From: CALOCY01 sp942491975
GTDB lineage: Bacteria > Bacteroidota > Bacteroidia > Bacteroidales > Prolixibacteraceae
DNA: 64,000 nucleotides
Assembly: GCA_942491975.1 (NCBI GenBank)
Contig: CALOCY010000004.1
Coordinates: forward strand, 2,790,001-2,854,000
Reading direction: 5' to 3'
Below are positions 1 through 8,822 of this stretch, piece after piece. The position numbers and the translations under genes are program-made. The notes beneath the pieces are model-generated. The model was not told the origin of the DNA. It ran no database searches and was given only the letters and a program-made list of their open reading frames with translations. Positions within the stretch are counted from its first letter, which is position 1; every line of letters starts with the position of its first letter.

Positions 1-329
1 GTATTGGCAAGATAAGTGTAGTCATAACCTAACTTATTACTGATGTAATCAGAATAGTTTTCTTTAGGCAATTCATCCATATGATGGATCATTTCATTTA
101 TTACATTCTTTATTTTTTCTATCAGAATGCTTCGCTTATCATCCAGTAGTTCCAGCCCTGATTTGAGCAGGTTCTTTTTTAATTGTTCACGCTGTTTTGG
201 GTTTATGTCCTCCAAAATTTCAACCATACCAAGATCGACAACTATATATTTTAGCCCCAACTTTTTCAACTCTTCCTTTACCATCATTTTGCAACGCAAG
301 CTGACCATGTATTTGATATATAGTTTCAT
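1..329 (-). CDS. AraC-family-type regulator, N-terminal part (partial gene)
   Basis: The gene runs off the left edge of the window, so only the first 109 codons are present. The start is the ATG at 329-327 (MKLYIKYMVSLRCKMMVKEE). The fold-like N-terminus with MV-x3-C-K-MMVK resembles the small metal-chaperone-like sensor region found at the start of a Bacteroidota group of AraC regulators, and the last visible residues (YSDYISNKLGYDYTYLAN) match the beginning of their AraC-type helix-turn-helix. The first cysteine of the usual MVC-x2-C pair is Ser here (MVSLRC), so metal binding through a CxxC-like pair is unlikely. The DNA-binding half lies outside the window. Family assignment is from memory of the pattern. 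Confidence 0.7.
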   Translation of the reverse strand, partial: MKLYIKYMVSLRCKMMVKEELKKLGLKYIVVDLGMVEILEDINPKQREQLKKNLLKSGLELLDDKRSILIEKIKNVINEMIHHMDELPKENYSDYISNKLGYDYTYLAN

Positions 330-426
330 CGCTCTATTCTGTTTTTTAAATTTATATTATGATTGCGAGCGTTCTCCCGGTATGTATGGTAAAGGATTGC
401 GACAGGATCTTGAGTAATTCTCATGA

Positions 427-630
427 TTAAATCAAAATGTTTTTAACACGCCCAACGTCCCCTGATTCTAACCCTACTTTTATTCCGTGAGGATGGCTGG
501 CCGATTTAGTGAGAATCCGCTGCACAATCCCCTCTGTCAATTTACCCGTTCGCTGGTCATGCTTCTGAACAATTTCTACACGTTGCCCAATTTGAATGTT
601 TTTTCTGGTTATATGAGTGCTTTCTGACAT
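427..630 (-). CDS. ywbE: YwbE family protein
   Basis: A 67-aa protein that matches the YwbE (DUF2196) family along its whole length: the conserved run KHDQRTGKLTEGIVQRIL followed by SHPHGIKVGLESGDVGRV is diagnostic. The family is a small KOW/SH3-like fold of unknown function, normally 60-70 aa, so this copy is complete. It is a single gene with about 200 bp of non-coding DNA before the next gene on the same strand (ruvB) and about 100 bp after it. Confidence 0.85.
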   Translation of the reverse strand: MSESTHITRKNIQIGQRVEIVQKHDQRTGKLTEGIVQRILTKSASHPHGIKVGLESGDVGRVKNILI

Positions 631-834
631 TGTTTTCCTATTTTAAAATGTCTTATAACAGTGCATAGCGAACACGGTTCCAAATAAAGATACGAAGTAT
701 TTTTTAATTGGAAGTAAAGTGTGAACTACGTGGGTATGCTGGTTTCCGGATAGTATTTTACCGCTTTTTACTATATTGTGTATTAAACACTGTTATGTTT
801 TAATCTTTACAAAAGTATAGAATTAAGATGTTTC

Positions 835-1860
835 CTAACTAAACAACGACTGGTCAATACCGGGAAGTGTCCGTCCCAGATGTGCATAGGCATGTTCAGT
901 GGCTTCGCGACCACGTGGAGTGCGCTTAATAAACCCCTCTTTAATCAGGAATGGCTCGTACACCTCTTCAATGGTACCACCCTCCTCGCCCACTGCCGTG
1001 GCAATCGTAGATATACCTACCGGTCCGCCTTTAAACTTATCGATAATGGTCTCCAAAATGCGATTGTCCATCTCATCAAGGCCATGTTTGTCGATATTGA
1101 GTGCTTCGAGCGCATATTTGGTAATTTCGAGGTCTATTTTTCCATTGCCTTTCACCTGTGCAAAGTCGCGTACACGGCGTAATAGTGCATTTACAATACG
1201 GGGTGTCCCCCTACTCCGCCGCGCTATTTCAACAGCCGCATTTTCGGTTATTTCAACATCGAGTATTCCGGCCGATCGTTTAACAATCGATGTTAATATT
1301 TCAAAATCATAATACTCCAGGTGACAGTTGATCCCGAAACGTGCCCGTAGCGGACTTGTTAATAATCCCGAACGTGTAGTGGCGCCAATAAGTGTAAACG
1401 GATTCAACTCCAATTGAATAGACCGCGCACTGGGACCTTTATCAATTAAAATGTCAATTTTATAATCTTCCATGGCCGAGTAGAGGTACTCCTCCACAAT
1501 AGGACTCAGCCGGTGAATTTCGTCAATAAACAGTACATCACGCTCTTCAAGATTGGTGAGCAACCCCGCTAAATCACCCGGTTTATCCAATACCGGTCCT
1601 GAAGTAACTTTCAGTCCCACGCTCAGTTCGTTGGCCAATATATTTGACAATGTGGTTTTTCCCAACCCGGGAGGGCCGTGTAATAATGTATGATCAAGCG
1701 CTTCATCGCGCATATTAGCTGCTTCAACAAATATTTTAAGGTTTTCAATAATTTTATACTGTCCCTTAAAATCATTAAACACCAATGGACGGAGCTTTTT
1801 ATCCAATTCCTGCTCCTTTTCCGAATAGTTGTCGTCTCTTATATCTACGTATTCACTCAT
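835..1860 (-). CDS. ruvB: Holliday junction branch migration ATPase RuvB
   Basis: A 341-aa AAA+ motor that drives branch migration of Holliday junctions together with RuvA and hands them to RuvC. Visible features are the Walker A motif GPPGLGKTT (residues 62-70), Walker B LFIDEIHRL (about 110-118), sensor 1 with GATTRSG, the sensor 2 region RGTPRIVNALLRRVRDFA, and the C-terminal winged helix containing GREATEHAYAHLG. The length equals the family norm. RuvA and RuvC are not adjacent, as is common in Bacteroidota. Confidence 0.97.
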   Translation of the reverse strand: MSEYVDIRDDNYSEKEQELDKKLRPLVFNDFKGQYKIIENLKIFVEAANMRDEALDHTLLHGPPGLGKTTLSNILANELSVGLKVTSGPVLDKPGDLAGLLTNLEERDVLFIDEIHRLSPIVEEYLYSAMEDYKIDILIDKGPSARSIQLELNPFTLIGATTRSGLLTSPLRARFGINCHLEYYDFEILTSIVKRSAGILDVEITENAAVEIARRSRGTPRIVNALLRRVRDFAQVKGNGKIDLEITKYALEALNIDKHGLDEMDNRILETIIDKFKGGPVGISTIATAVGEEGGTIEEVYEPFLIKEGFIKRTPRGREATEHAYAHLGRTLPGIDQSLFS

Positions 1861-1930
1861 AAAAAGTCCGCCTGAATATTACACGGTATTCAAAAGTAAC
1901 CTTTATTTACCTATTTTTAAAGCGAGTCTT

Positions 1931-2317
1931 TCAGATCAGGTTAAGTTCTGTTAATATATTTGTAAGTTCTTCAATATCAAAAGGTTTATTCATAAATTCA
2001 TCCATACCTATCGACAGACATTTATCGCGGTCGTTATCCATAGTGTTGGCGGTAATGGCAATAATAGGCGTGTATTTATGCGAGTTTAATTTTTTCTCCA
2101 TTTTTCTGATTTCTTTCGTCGCCTCCAAGCCATCCATCACAGGCATCATAATGTCCATAAGGATCAGATCATACTCTTTTTCCTTATATTTATTAACAGC
2201 TTCTAATCCGTTATTGGCAATTTCAACGTTGTAACTCTTTTTTTCAAGCGTAAATGCCGTTATTTTCTGATTCAATAAATTATCCTCTACCAAAAGTATG
2301 GTTAAACTTTTATTCAT
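1931..2317 (-). CDS. Single-domain response regulator (receiver only)
   Basis: A 128-aa CheY-like receiver without an output domain. The acidic pocket is E11-D12, the phospho-acceptor is D55 (in LILMDIMMPVMDG), the Thr/Ser switch is T89 (IIAITANTMD) and the conserved lysine is K111 (FMNKPF). The IMMPVMDGLEAT and MDEFMNKPFDIEEL signatures resemble receivers at the C-terminus of hybrid histidine kinases, so it probably relays phosphate or acts by protein contact. No kinase gene is adjacent. The role is inferred; the domain is certain. Confidence 0.9.
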   Translation of the reverse strand: MNKSLTILLVEDNLLNQKITAFTLEKKSYNVEIANNGLEAVNKYKEKEYDLILMDIMMPVMDGLEATKEIRKMEKKLNSHKYTPIIAITANTMDNDRDKCLSIGMDEFMNKPFDIEELTNILTELNLI

Positions 2318-2906
2318 CCCCTTTTTTTTACTATTAATCTTTAAAATTGATTGAAAGATATCCTCTTATTTTTACAACTACTAACGCATTGCCGAAAATA
2401 TATAAAATCATTAATCTTTAAAACTTATAAATAATATTAATGTTTATATGCTGTTTAAACCGTTGGTTACTTTTTTTTATTTTTTATTGATTTCTTGTTG
2501 TTAAGTTTTGTCTCTGTTTTATTAACAACTATTTTAATTTCAAATAACTAAAAATCAATTGTAAAATACTTTTTTAAACAGTTGTTAAGAACGGGTGAAA
2601 CCTAATAAAAAATGAGAACTATTAAGCTAAAAAATAGTTAAATTTTGTTGGTATTAATGCCAATAAAAAGAATAAAAAAAGCTTTGATTTTTTTGATTTC
2701 TTACTATCAGGAAAAATATTTTTTGATAGACAGGGATAGTTATTTTTTTTGTCAATAGTTATTAACGGTGGTGTAAAACCATTTTTGCCTTAAAATCAAT
2801 TACTTTTGTAGGTAATGCTTTTGTAACTACTGAAATACAGGTCGTTGCGTTTATTAACATGTTGTTTATATATTTATATTACATTGATTATCAGTTGAAA
2901 AAGAGA
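2318..2906. other. AT-rich intergenic region between divergent genes
   Basis: About 590 bp separate the receiver gene (leftward) from the DUF4175 gene (rightward). The stretch is very AT-rich and has no convincing ORF. It must hold promoters for both genes; the only good match I see is the TAnnTTTG-type box at 2801-2808. No RNA gene or repeat was recognised. Confidence 0.6.
2801..2808 (+). promoter_or_regulatory. -7 promoter box for the DUF4175 gene
   Basis: TACTTTTG matches the Bacteroidota -7 consensus TAnnTTTG exactly. A clear -33 element at the usual 19-bp spacing is not evident. It lies about 100 bp before the preferred start at 2907. Confidence 0.5.
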
Positions 2907-5900
2907 ATGAATAGTGTGCCTCATAAAATATCAGAACGTTTAAACCGGATAAAAAAAAGGTATTACCTTGAAAAATCCTTTTATGGGTGTGTACTGTTTC
3001 TTACAGGAATAGTGTTGTCTGCCTCTATTTTAATAACTACTGAAATTTACAACTACTTTACCCCCCCTGCTAAAATCTGGTTATTGTTTACAGGACTGGG
3101 TTTACTGATTGTTCTGCTTATATCAGTGGTAATTATTCCCCTCTTAAAAGCTTTTAGTATTCTTAAAGGTATTGATAATTACGGGTTAAACAGATTGATT
3201 GTAAATAAATACCCTCAAATAAAAGACCTTCTTTTAAACAGTGTTGAGTTGATAGCACTGCTTAATAAAAAAAGCGATCCGCTCATTCATGCAAGTATTT
3301 TACAGAAATACGGGCAATTTGAGCATGTTGATATTAAAAAAACGATTAATTTCAAAAGAATACGCCGGATGCTGCTCTTCTTTATGTTATTGGTGTGTAT
3401 GGTTACTGTTTTATTTTTGAATATAAAGGGATATACTAAGGCATTTTACCGTATTCTTGATTATAAAACCGAATACCTTCCCGAACCGCCATACCATATT
3501 AATATTGCAAATGACCGGATGATGGTGGAGAAGGGTGAAGATTTCTTCCTGGAAGTTGAAATTACAGGTAACAGGTTGCCTGGGGAACTCTTTTTTAAAA
3601 TTGGGAATAGCTATTTTATGATGAAGAGAGAAGGTGAACAAACTTTCTCCTACCTGTTGAAAAATGTAAACAATAGCTTACGCTTCTATGTTTCAGACCG
3701 TACGTTTGATAGTGGACCTTATGATTTACAATTACTTGTAAAACCTTTTCTGGTCAATTTTTCGCTCAATATAAAACCACCCCGCTATACAGGCATTGAA
3801 AACTATACGGTACATAATGATGGAAACATTGATATACCTGTTGGCAGTACATTAAAATGGAATATAAAAGCTTTAGAAACGGATACATTAAAGCTATTAA
3901 CGGGTGTTGATAAAACGCTTTTTGAGCGGAAAAACAACATATTTTCTGTTGTAAAAAAAGGTATGAAAAGTTTTGATTACACCTTTCTTTTATCCAACAA
4001 CCATTTCTGTGAACTGGAAGACATTTTATACCGTATACAGGTTATTCCTGATCTGAACCCCTCCATTAATGTGGTACAAGTGTGTGATAGTACCAACTAT
4101 ACCCTTCTTTATTTTAAAGGAAATATTGAAGATGATTATGGATTTTCAAAGCTTTTATTCAGGATACAAAGTGATGAAATGGATAGTATAATTCCTGTTT
4201 CATTCGATAAAAATATTGCACTACAATATTATTATTATGCATTCGACTTTAATACATTAAAGTCCGTTTCATCCCGTATTGAATACTATTTTGAGGTATG
4301 GGACAACGATGCCGTAAATGGAAGTAAGAGATCTATATCGCAAATGTTTACATTCAACTTTCCCGACAGAAATGAATTAATCTCCAATGAAAATGAACGG
4401 TTTGAGGCTATTGAAAATATGGTGGAAAAAGGCGTTGACCTGACCCGTGAAATACGTGAAAAAATAGACCGCTTTAAACAGCAAAGTGTAGAAAAAAACC
4501 TTTCGGATTGGGAACGCTCTCAACTTTTACAGGATGTGGTGTCGGGGAAAGATGAGTTGGAAAAAATGATGAACAATATCCAACAACAGCAAAATGAAAT
4601 GAATAATTTTCTGAACACATTTGATGAAAATGAGCAAAAACTATTTGAAAAACAACAGCAGGTAAATGAACTGATAGAAGAGATCTTTTCTGATGACATA
4701 AAAGAGCTGATGGATCAGTTTAATGAATTATTGGAAGAATTTAACCAAAAGAAATTCAATGATTTAAGTGAAAAAATTGAGATGTCAATGGACGATTTCG
4801 AAAAACGGTTGGACCGTAACCTGGAACTGTTACGTAAACTACAGGTAGAACGAAAAATGGAACGGATGGCCGATATGCTTAATGAACTGGCCATGGAAGA
4901 AGAACGGATGGGCAATGACAAAGAACTGTTTGACAATCCTGCACTGGAATCGGATATTAAACAACACAATGAAACGTTTGAAAGTGTTACAAATGAATTG
5001 AAAAAAACAGAAGAGCTTAATAATACGATAAAAGAACCGTTTGACATTCCTGATTTAAGCAACGAAGAGAAAGCTATTAAAGAAAATTTTGACAAAATGA
5101 AACATGAGTTTTCTCAAAACAAAAAGCGAAAATTAAAAAATTCATTGAATGAAAACAGTTCGAAACTAAAAGACTTTGCATTTAAAATGCGCCAGTCGAT
5201 CAGCTCTTCAGCAGGTGAAAAAATAAAGGTAGATCTGGCATCGCTTAAAAATATGCTGGCTGACCTGGTTGAACTTTCTTTTGAGCAGGAAGACATTTTT
5301 ACACGGCTTTCATCACAAATTGAACTGCCTGAAAACAATGCGTTGTTACGGCGTGAGAAAGTAGTAAGCGGGCGGTTCTATATCATTAAAGATTCTATAT
5401 ATGCCTTATCATACCGGATGCCGCAAATTAAAAATATTGTTAACGACGATCTTGTGGAGACCACTTACAATTTATCGAAGGGAATTGATGAGATGTTGGA
5501 AGGACGGAGCTTTAGTTCACGGGTCAATTTTCGAAAAGCCATGACATCGATGAATAATCTGGCACTCTTTTTTGAAGAAATTATTGCTATGCTCGAAAAA
5601 CAGATGGCTGGTGGCATGCCGGGGGACCAGCAATGTGAAAAGCCGGGAGGTAGCGGGGCTTCGATGCCCGATTTAAAAGCAGCACAGGAATCATTTAAAA
5701 AGCAACTTCAGGGCATGATTGATGAGTTGAAAAAGAACGGAAAATCGGGAAAGCTCAACCGTGAAATAGGGGAGGCGCTGAGTCAGCAGGAGGTACTGCA
5801 AAACATGGTACAGAAAATGATCAACCAGGGCGATGTAGGCTCCGAAGCACAGCAGGCCTTAAAGCAAATTGATAAAATGCTTGAGGAAAATAAGAAGGAT

Positions 5901-6185
5901 TTATTAAATTACAGGATTGGCAATGAGATGATTAATCGTCAAAATCTTATTTTTGATAAACTATTAAAAGCTGAAAATGCAGAGATGGAGCGCGAAAAAG
6001 ATGATGAACGAAAATCGGAATCAGCAAAAGAGTACAGGGTGAGCAATCCGGCTGAGTTTTTTGAAAACAGGGAACAGCAGCAGGAACAAACAGTGCCTGA
6101 AAAGGGTTCATCCATTAAACTGAAACGTTTTTATCAATCGAAATATACAGGGTACAAAAAGAAACTGGAAGAGAAAAATGATTGA
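2907..6185 (+). CDS. DUF4175-type membrane protein with long coiled coils
   Basis: A large envelope protein of 1092 aa from the start at 2907 (MNSVPHKISERLNRIKKRYY). An in-frame ATG at 2859 would add 16 residues, but homologues typically start with the short basic helix followed by two membrane segments, as here (about residues 23-46 and 55-81). A third hydrophobic helix lies near residue 155-173, followed by an extracytoplasmic beta-rich part and then several hundred residues of Glu/Lys/Gln-rich coiled coil (about 500-1060). This layout fits the DUF4175 family, whose biochemical function is not known to me. The stop overlaps the start of ybeY by 8 bp, so the two are translationally coupled. 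Confidence 0.8.
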   Translation: MNSVPHKISERLNRIKKRYYLEKSFYGCVLFLTGIVLSASILITTEIYNYFTPPAKIWLLFTGLGLLIVLLISVVIIPLLKAFSILKGIDNYGLNRLIVNKYPQIKDLLLNSVELIALLNKKSDPLIHASILQKYGQFEHVDIKKTINFKRIRRMLLFFMLLVCMVTVLFLNIKGYTKAFYRILDYKTEYLPEPPYHINIANDRMMVEKGEDFFLEVEITGNRLPGELFFKIGNSYFMMKREGEQTFSYLLKNVNNSLRFYVSDRTFDSGPYDLQLLVKPFLVNFSLNIKPPRYTGIENYTVHNDGNIDIPVGSTLKWNIKALETDTLKLLTGVDKTLFERKNNIFSVVKKGMKSFDYTFLLSNNHFCELEDILYRIQVIPDLNPSINVVQVCDSTNYTLLYFKGNIEDDYGFSKLLFRIQSDEMDSIIPVSFDKNIALQYYYYAFDFNTLKSVSSRIEYYFEVWDNDAVNGSKRSISQMFTFNFPDRNELISNENERFEAIENMVEKGVDLTREIREKIDRFKQQSVEKNLSDWERSQLLQDVVSGKDELEKMMNNIQQQQNEMNNFLNTFDENEQKLFEKQQQVNELIEEIFSDDIKELMDQFNELLEEFNQKKFNDLSEKIEMSMDDFEKRLDRNLELLRKLQVERKMERMADMLNELAMEEERMGNDKELFDNPALESDIKQHNETFESVTNELKKTEELNNTIKEPFDIPDLSNEEKAIKENFDKMKHEFSQNKKRKLKNSLNENSSKLKDFAFKMRQSISSSAGEKIKVDLASLKNMLADLVELSFEQEDIFTRLSSQIELPENNALLRREKVVSGRFYIIKDSIYALSYRMPQIKNIVNDDLVETTYNLSKGIDEMLEGRSFSSRVNFRKAMTSMNNLALFFEEIIAMLEKQMAGGMPGDQQCEKPGGSGASMPDLKAAQESFKKQLQGMIDELKKNGKSGKLNREIGEALSQQEVLQNMVQKMINQGDVGSEAQQALKQIDKMLEENKKDLLNYRIGNEMINRQNLIFDKLLKAENAEMEREKDDERKSESAKEYRVSNPAEFFENREQQQEQTVPEKGSSIKLKRFYQSKYTGYKKKLEEKND

Positions 6186-6594
6186 ATACTTTTCAGAAAA
6201 TATTGATTTTGAGTTAGATAATAAAGAGATTATTTCACAATGGATAGAGAAAATTGTGGGAAATCACCATTTTATGATGGGCGATATGAGCATTGTGTTT
6301 TGTTCGGACGATTATTTATTGGAGATGAATAAAGAACATCTGAACCACAATTACTATACCGATATTATTACGTTTGATTACGTGGAAAACAAGATCCTTT
6401 CGGGTGATATTTTTATCAGTATCGACCGGGTGAAAATGAATGCACAGGAATACGAAGTGACGTTTGAAAATGAATTGTACCGGGTGATCATTCATGGTGT
6501 ACTCCATTTATTGGGGTTTAAAGACAAAACAGAGGAAGAGCAGGAGGTAATGACTAAAAAAGAGGATGAGTCGTTGTTGTTGTTTGATGAGTAG
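6178..6594 (+). CDS. ybeY: Endoribonuclease / rRNA maturation factor YbeY
   Basis: A 138-aa metal-dependent RNase of the UPF0054 family, involved in 16S rRNA 3'-end maturation and ribosome quality control. The zinc site is visible as HGVLHLLGFKD, which corresponds to H-x3-H-x4/5-D/H; the third ligand is Asp in the GFKDKT variant common in Bacteroidota rather than His. The length is normal. The gene overlaps the end of the DUF4175 gene by 8 bp and lies 248 bp before mnmG. Confidence 0.95.
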   Translation: MIEYFSENIDFELDNKEIISQWIEKIVGNHHFMMGDMSIVFCSDDYLLEMNKEHLNHNYYTDIITFDYVENKILSGDIFISIDRVKMNAQEYEVTFENELYRVIIHGVLHLLGFKDKTEEEQEVMTKKEDESLLLFDE

Positions 6595-6842
6595 ATTTTT
6601 CTGCCCTTCACCAGGTTAGCTGTCGGGAGGGTTTGAAAGGTCCCGTTTTACGGGGTTTGAAGGTGTAAAAGGAAATTTGCTAATAAATCGTAAGTTCGTT
6701 TTTAATTTTTATCTCTTTTGAAACAGACTCTTAGGGTGAGGTGCATTTTATTTTCAATTACTATTTTTATACACGTTTTTTGATAGGTAATGATTTAAAG
6801 TCTTTTTATCTAATAGTCTTGTAATCTAAAATTCTAATATAA

Positions 6843-8717
6843 ATGCTTCAGGAGTATGATATAATTGTAGTGGGTGCCGGACATGCCGGGTGTGAAGGGG
6901 CAGCTGCTGCCGCCAACCTGGGTTCTAAAACGCTGCTCATTACTATGGATATGGAGAAGATGGCACAAATGTCGTGCAACCCTGCTATGGGAGGGATCGC
7001 AAAGGGACAAATTGTGCGTGAGATTGATGCGCTGGGGGGATATGCCGGGATTATTACCGATCAGACTTCTGTGCAGTTTCGCATGTTAAACCGCTCCAAA
7101 GGGCCTGCCATGTGGAGTCCCCGGTCGCAATCTGACCGTATGAAATTCTCCCAGGCGTGGAGGGATCAATTGGAAAAGCTGGAAAACCTTGATTTTTGGC
7201 AGGGAACGGTAACCGAGTTGATCATCAATGATAATAAGGTTGAAGGGGTTATAACCGAACTGGGTGTACAGTTCAACGCAAAATGCGTGATATTGACCAA
7301 CGGTACATTTTTGAACGGGTTGATCCATGTGGGGCGTGCGCAACTCAAAGGCGGACGAATGGGGGAGCGGGCCAGTTATAAATTGACAGGGCAACTTTCG
7401 GAAATCGGTTTTAAAACCGATCGTATGAAAACAGGTACACCGGTGCGCATTGACGGACGGTCGATTGATTTTTCAAAACTGACGGAACAGAAAGGGGAGG
7501 ATTCGTTTTATACATTCTCTTATTTGCCCGGTACGAAATCGAAATTGAAACAGAACAGTTGTTGGATCACATATACCAACAAAGAAGTACATAATATTTT
7601 ACATTCGGGATTTGATGAGAGTCCGTTGTACAACGGTACCATTCAAAGCATAGGCCCCCGGTACTGCCCGAGTATTGAGACTAAATTGATGACCTTTGCC
7701 GATAAAGACCAACATCACCTCTTTTTAGAGCCGGAAGGAGAAAATACAATAGAGTATTATTTGAACGGATTTTCGTCGTCACTCCCTTGGAATGTGCAAG
7801 TTAGCGCATTGAAGAAGGTTCCCGGACTTGAGGAGATTCGCATATTTAGGCCGGGGTATGCCATAGAGTACGATTTTTTCGATCCTACGCAGCTTAACGC
7901 TATGTTAGAAACCAAGTTGGTGGAAAATTTGTATTTTGCCGGACAGATAAATGGAACTACAGGATATGAAGAAGCAGGCGCACAAGGTATGATGGCAGGT
8001 ATCAATGCACATTTAAAAATTGTGGACAAAGAACCATTTATTTTGGATCGTTCCGAAGCATATATCGGGGTGTTAATCGATGACCTGGTGACCAAGGGTG
8101 TTGATGAACCGTATCGGATGTTTACCAGCAGGGCGGAGTACCGTATTCTGTTACGACAGGACAATGCCGATGTGCGGTTAACCCCCAAGGCGTATGAATT
8201 GGGATTGGCTACGAAAGAACGTTATGAACTGTTGCAGGAGAAGATACATTGGCGTGATGAGTTGATAAAACTGTGTAAAAAATTAAGTATAAAACCCAAA
8301 GACCTGAATGACCGTTTAAAAGAATTGGGTACTTCACCATTGAAGCAGGGGGTAAAATTGATTGATGTAATTATGCGCCCGCAAATTACAATTGCTGATA
8401 TTGTAGATTTTGTTGCACCGCTCAAAAAATACATGGATACTATTCCAAACAGAAAAGAGGAGATTGTTGAGGCAGCTGAAATTTTGATGAAGTATTCGGG
8501 GTACATCGAACGTGAAAAATTGATTGCCGATAAACTGAAGCGATTAGAGGATATAAACATTGAAGGCAAATTTGATTACTCCTCCATAAAAACGCTCTCA
8601 ATTGAAGCACGTCAAAAACTCAATACTATACAACCCAAAACGATTGGACAGGCAAGTCGGATTATTGGCGTTTCGCCTTCTGACATAAATGTGCTGTTGG
8701 TGTTATTGGGTAGGTAG
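6843..8717 (+). CDS. mnmG: tRNA uridine-5-carboxymethylaminomethyl modification enzyme MnmG (GidA)
   Basis: A 624-aa FAD enzyme that, with MnmE, installs the carboxymethylaminomethyl group on U34 of certain tRNAs. The Rossmann motif GAGHAGCEGA is at residues 11-20, followed by the family motif SCNPAMGGIAKGQ, the FAD/NADH segment GQINGTTGYEEAGAQG and the C-terminal helical tRNA-binding domain ending in IIGVSPSDINVLLVLL. The stop codon at 8715-8717 is immediately followed by a perfect parS palindrome. mnmG is a classic origin-proximal gene, although rsmG and parAB are not next to it here. Confidence 0.98.
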   Translation: MLQEYDIIVVGAGHAGCEGAAAAANLGSKTLLITMDMEKMAQMSCNPAMGGIAKGQIVREIDALGGYAGIITDQTSVQFRMLNRSKGPAMWSPRSQSDRMKFSQAWRDQLEKLENLDFWQGTVTELIINDNKVEGVITELGVQFNAKCVILTNGTFLNGLIHVGRAQLKGGRMGERASYKLTGQLSEIGFKTDRMKTGTPVRIDGRSIDFSKLTEQKGEDSFYTFSYLPGTKSKLKQNSCWITYTNKEVHNILHSGFDESPLYNGTIQSIGPRYCPSIETKLMTFADKDQHHLFLEPEGENTIEYYLNGFSSSLPWNVQVSALKKVPGLEEIRIFRPGYAIEYDFFDPTQLNAMLETKLVENLYFAGQINGTTGYEEAGAQGMMAGINAHLKIVDKEPFILDRSEAYIGVLIDDLVTKGVDEPYRMFTSRAEYRILLRQDNADVRLTPKAYELGLATKERYELLQEKIHWRDELIKLCKKLSIKPKDLNDRLKELGTSPLKQGVKLIDVIMRPQITIADIVDFVAPLKKYMDTIPNRKEEIVEAAEILMKYSGYIEREKLIADKLKRLEDINIEGKFDYSSIKTLSIEARQKLNTIQPKTIGQASRIIGVSPSDINVLLVLLGR

Positions 8718-8733
8718 TGTTCCACGTGGAACA
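8718..8733. promoter_or_regulatory. parS centromere site 1
   Basis: TGTTCCACGTGGAACA is a perfect 16-bp palindrome and an exact match to the ParB/Spo0J parS consensus TGTTNCACGTGNAACA. It begins at the base after the mnmG stop codon. A second identical site lies 305 bp downstream. Confidence 0.85.
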
Positions 8734-8822
8734 GTCGATTATTAATTTTTTAATTAATATGAATCTTGTATTTTGATCTACGATAATTATCGGGACTGAT
8801 ACTTGAATCTAAAAATAGAATC

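Noticed and set aside
894..909. CCACGTGG core in ruvB as a third parS
   Set aside because: Outer positions of the 16-mer do not match (GACCACGTGGAGTG), so it is not a parS site.
2318..2858. Small RNA or hidden gene in the AT-rich gap
   Set aside because: No hairpin-terminator pair and no ORF with coding character could be seen.
8734..8822. Purine riboswitch before ade
   Set aside because: The leader is only about 90 bp and AT-rich, with no recognisable purine-aptamer stems or conserved loop bases.
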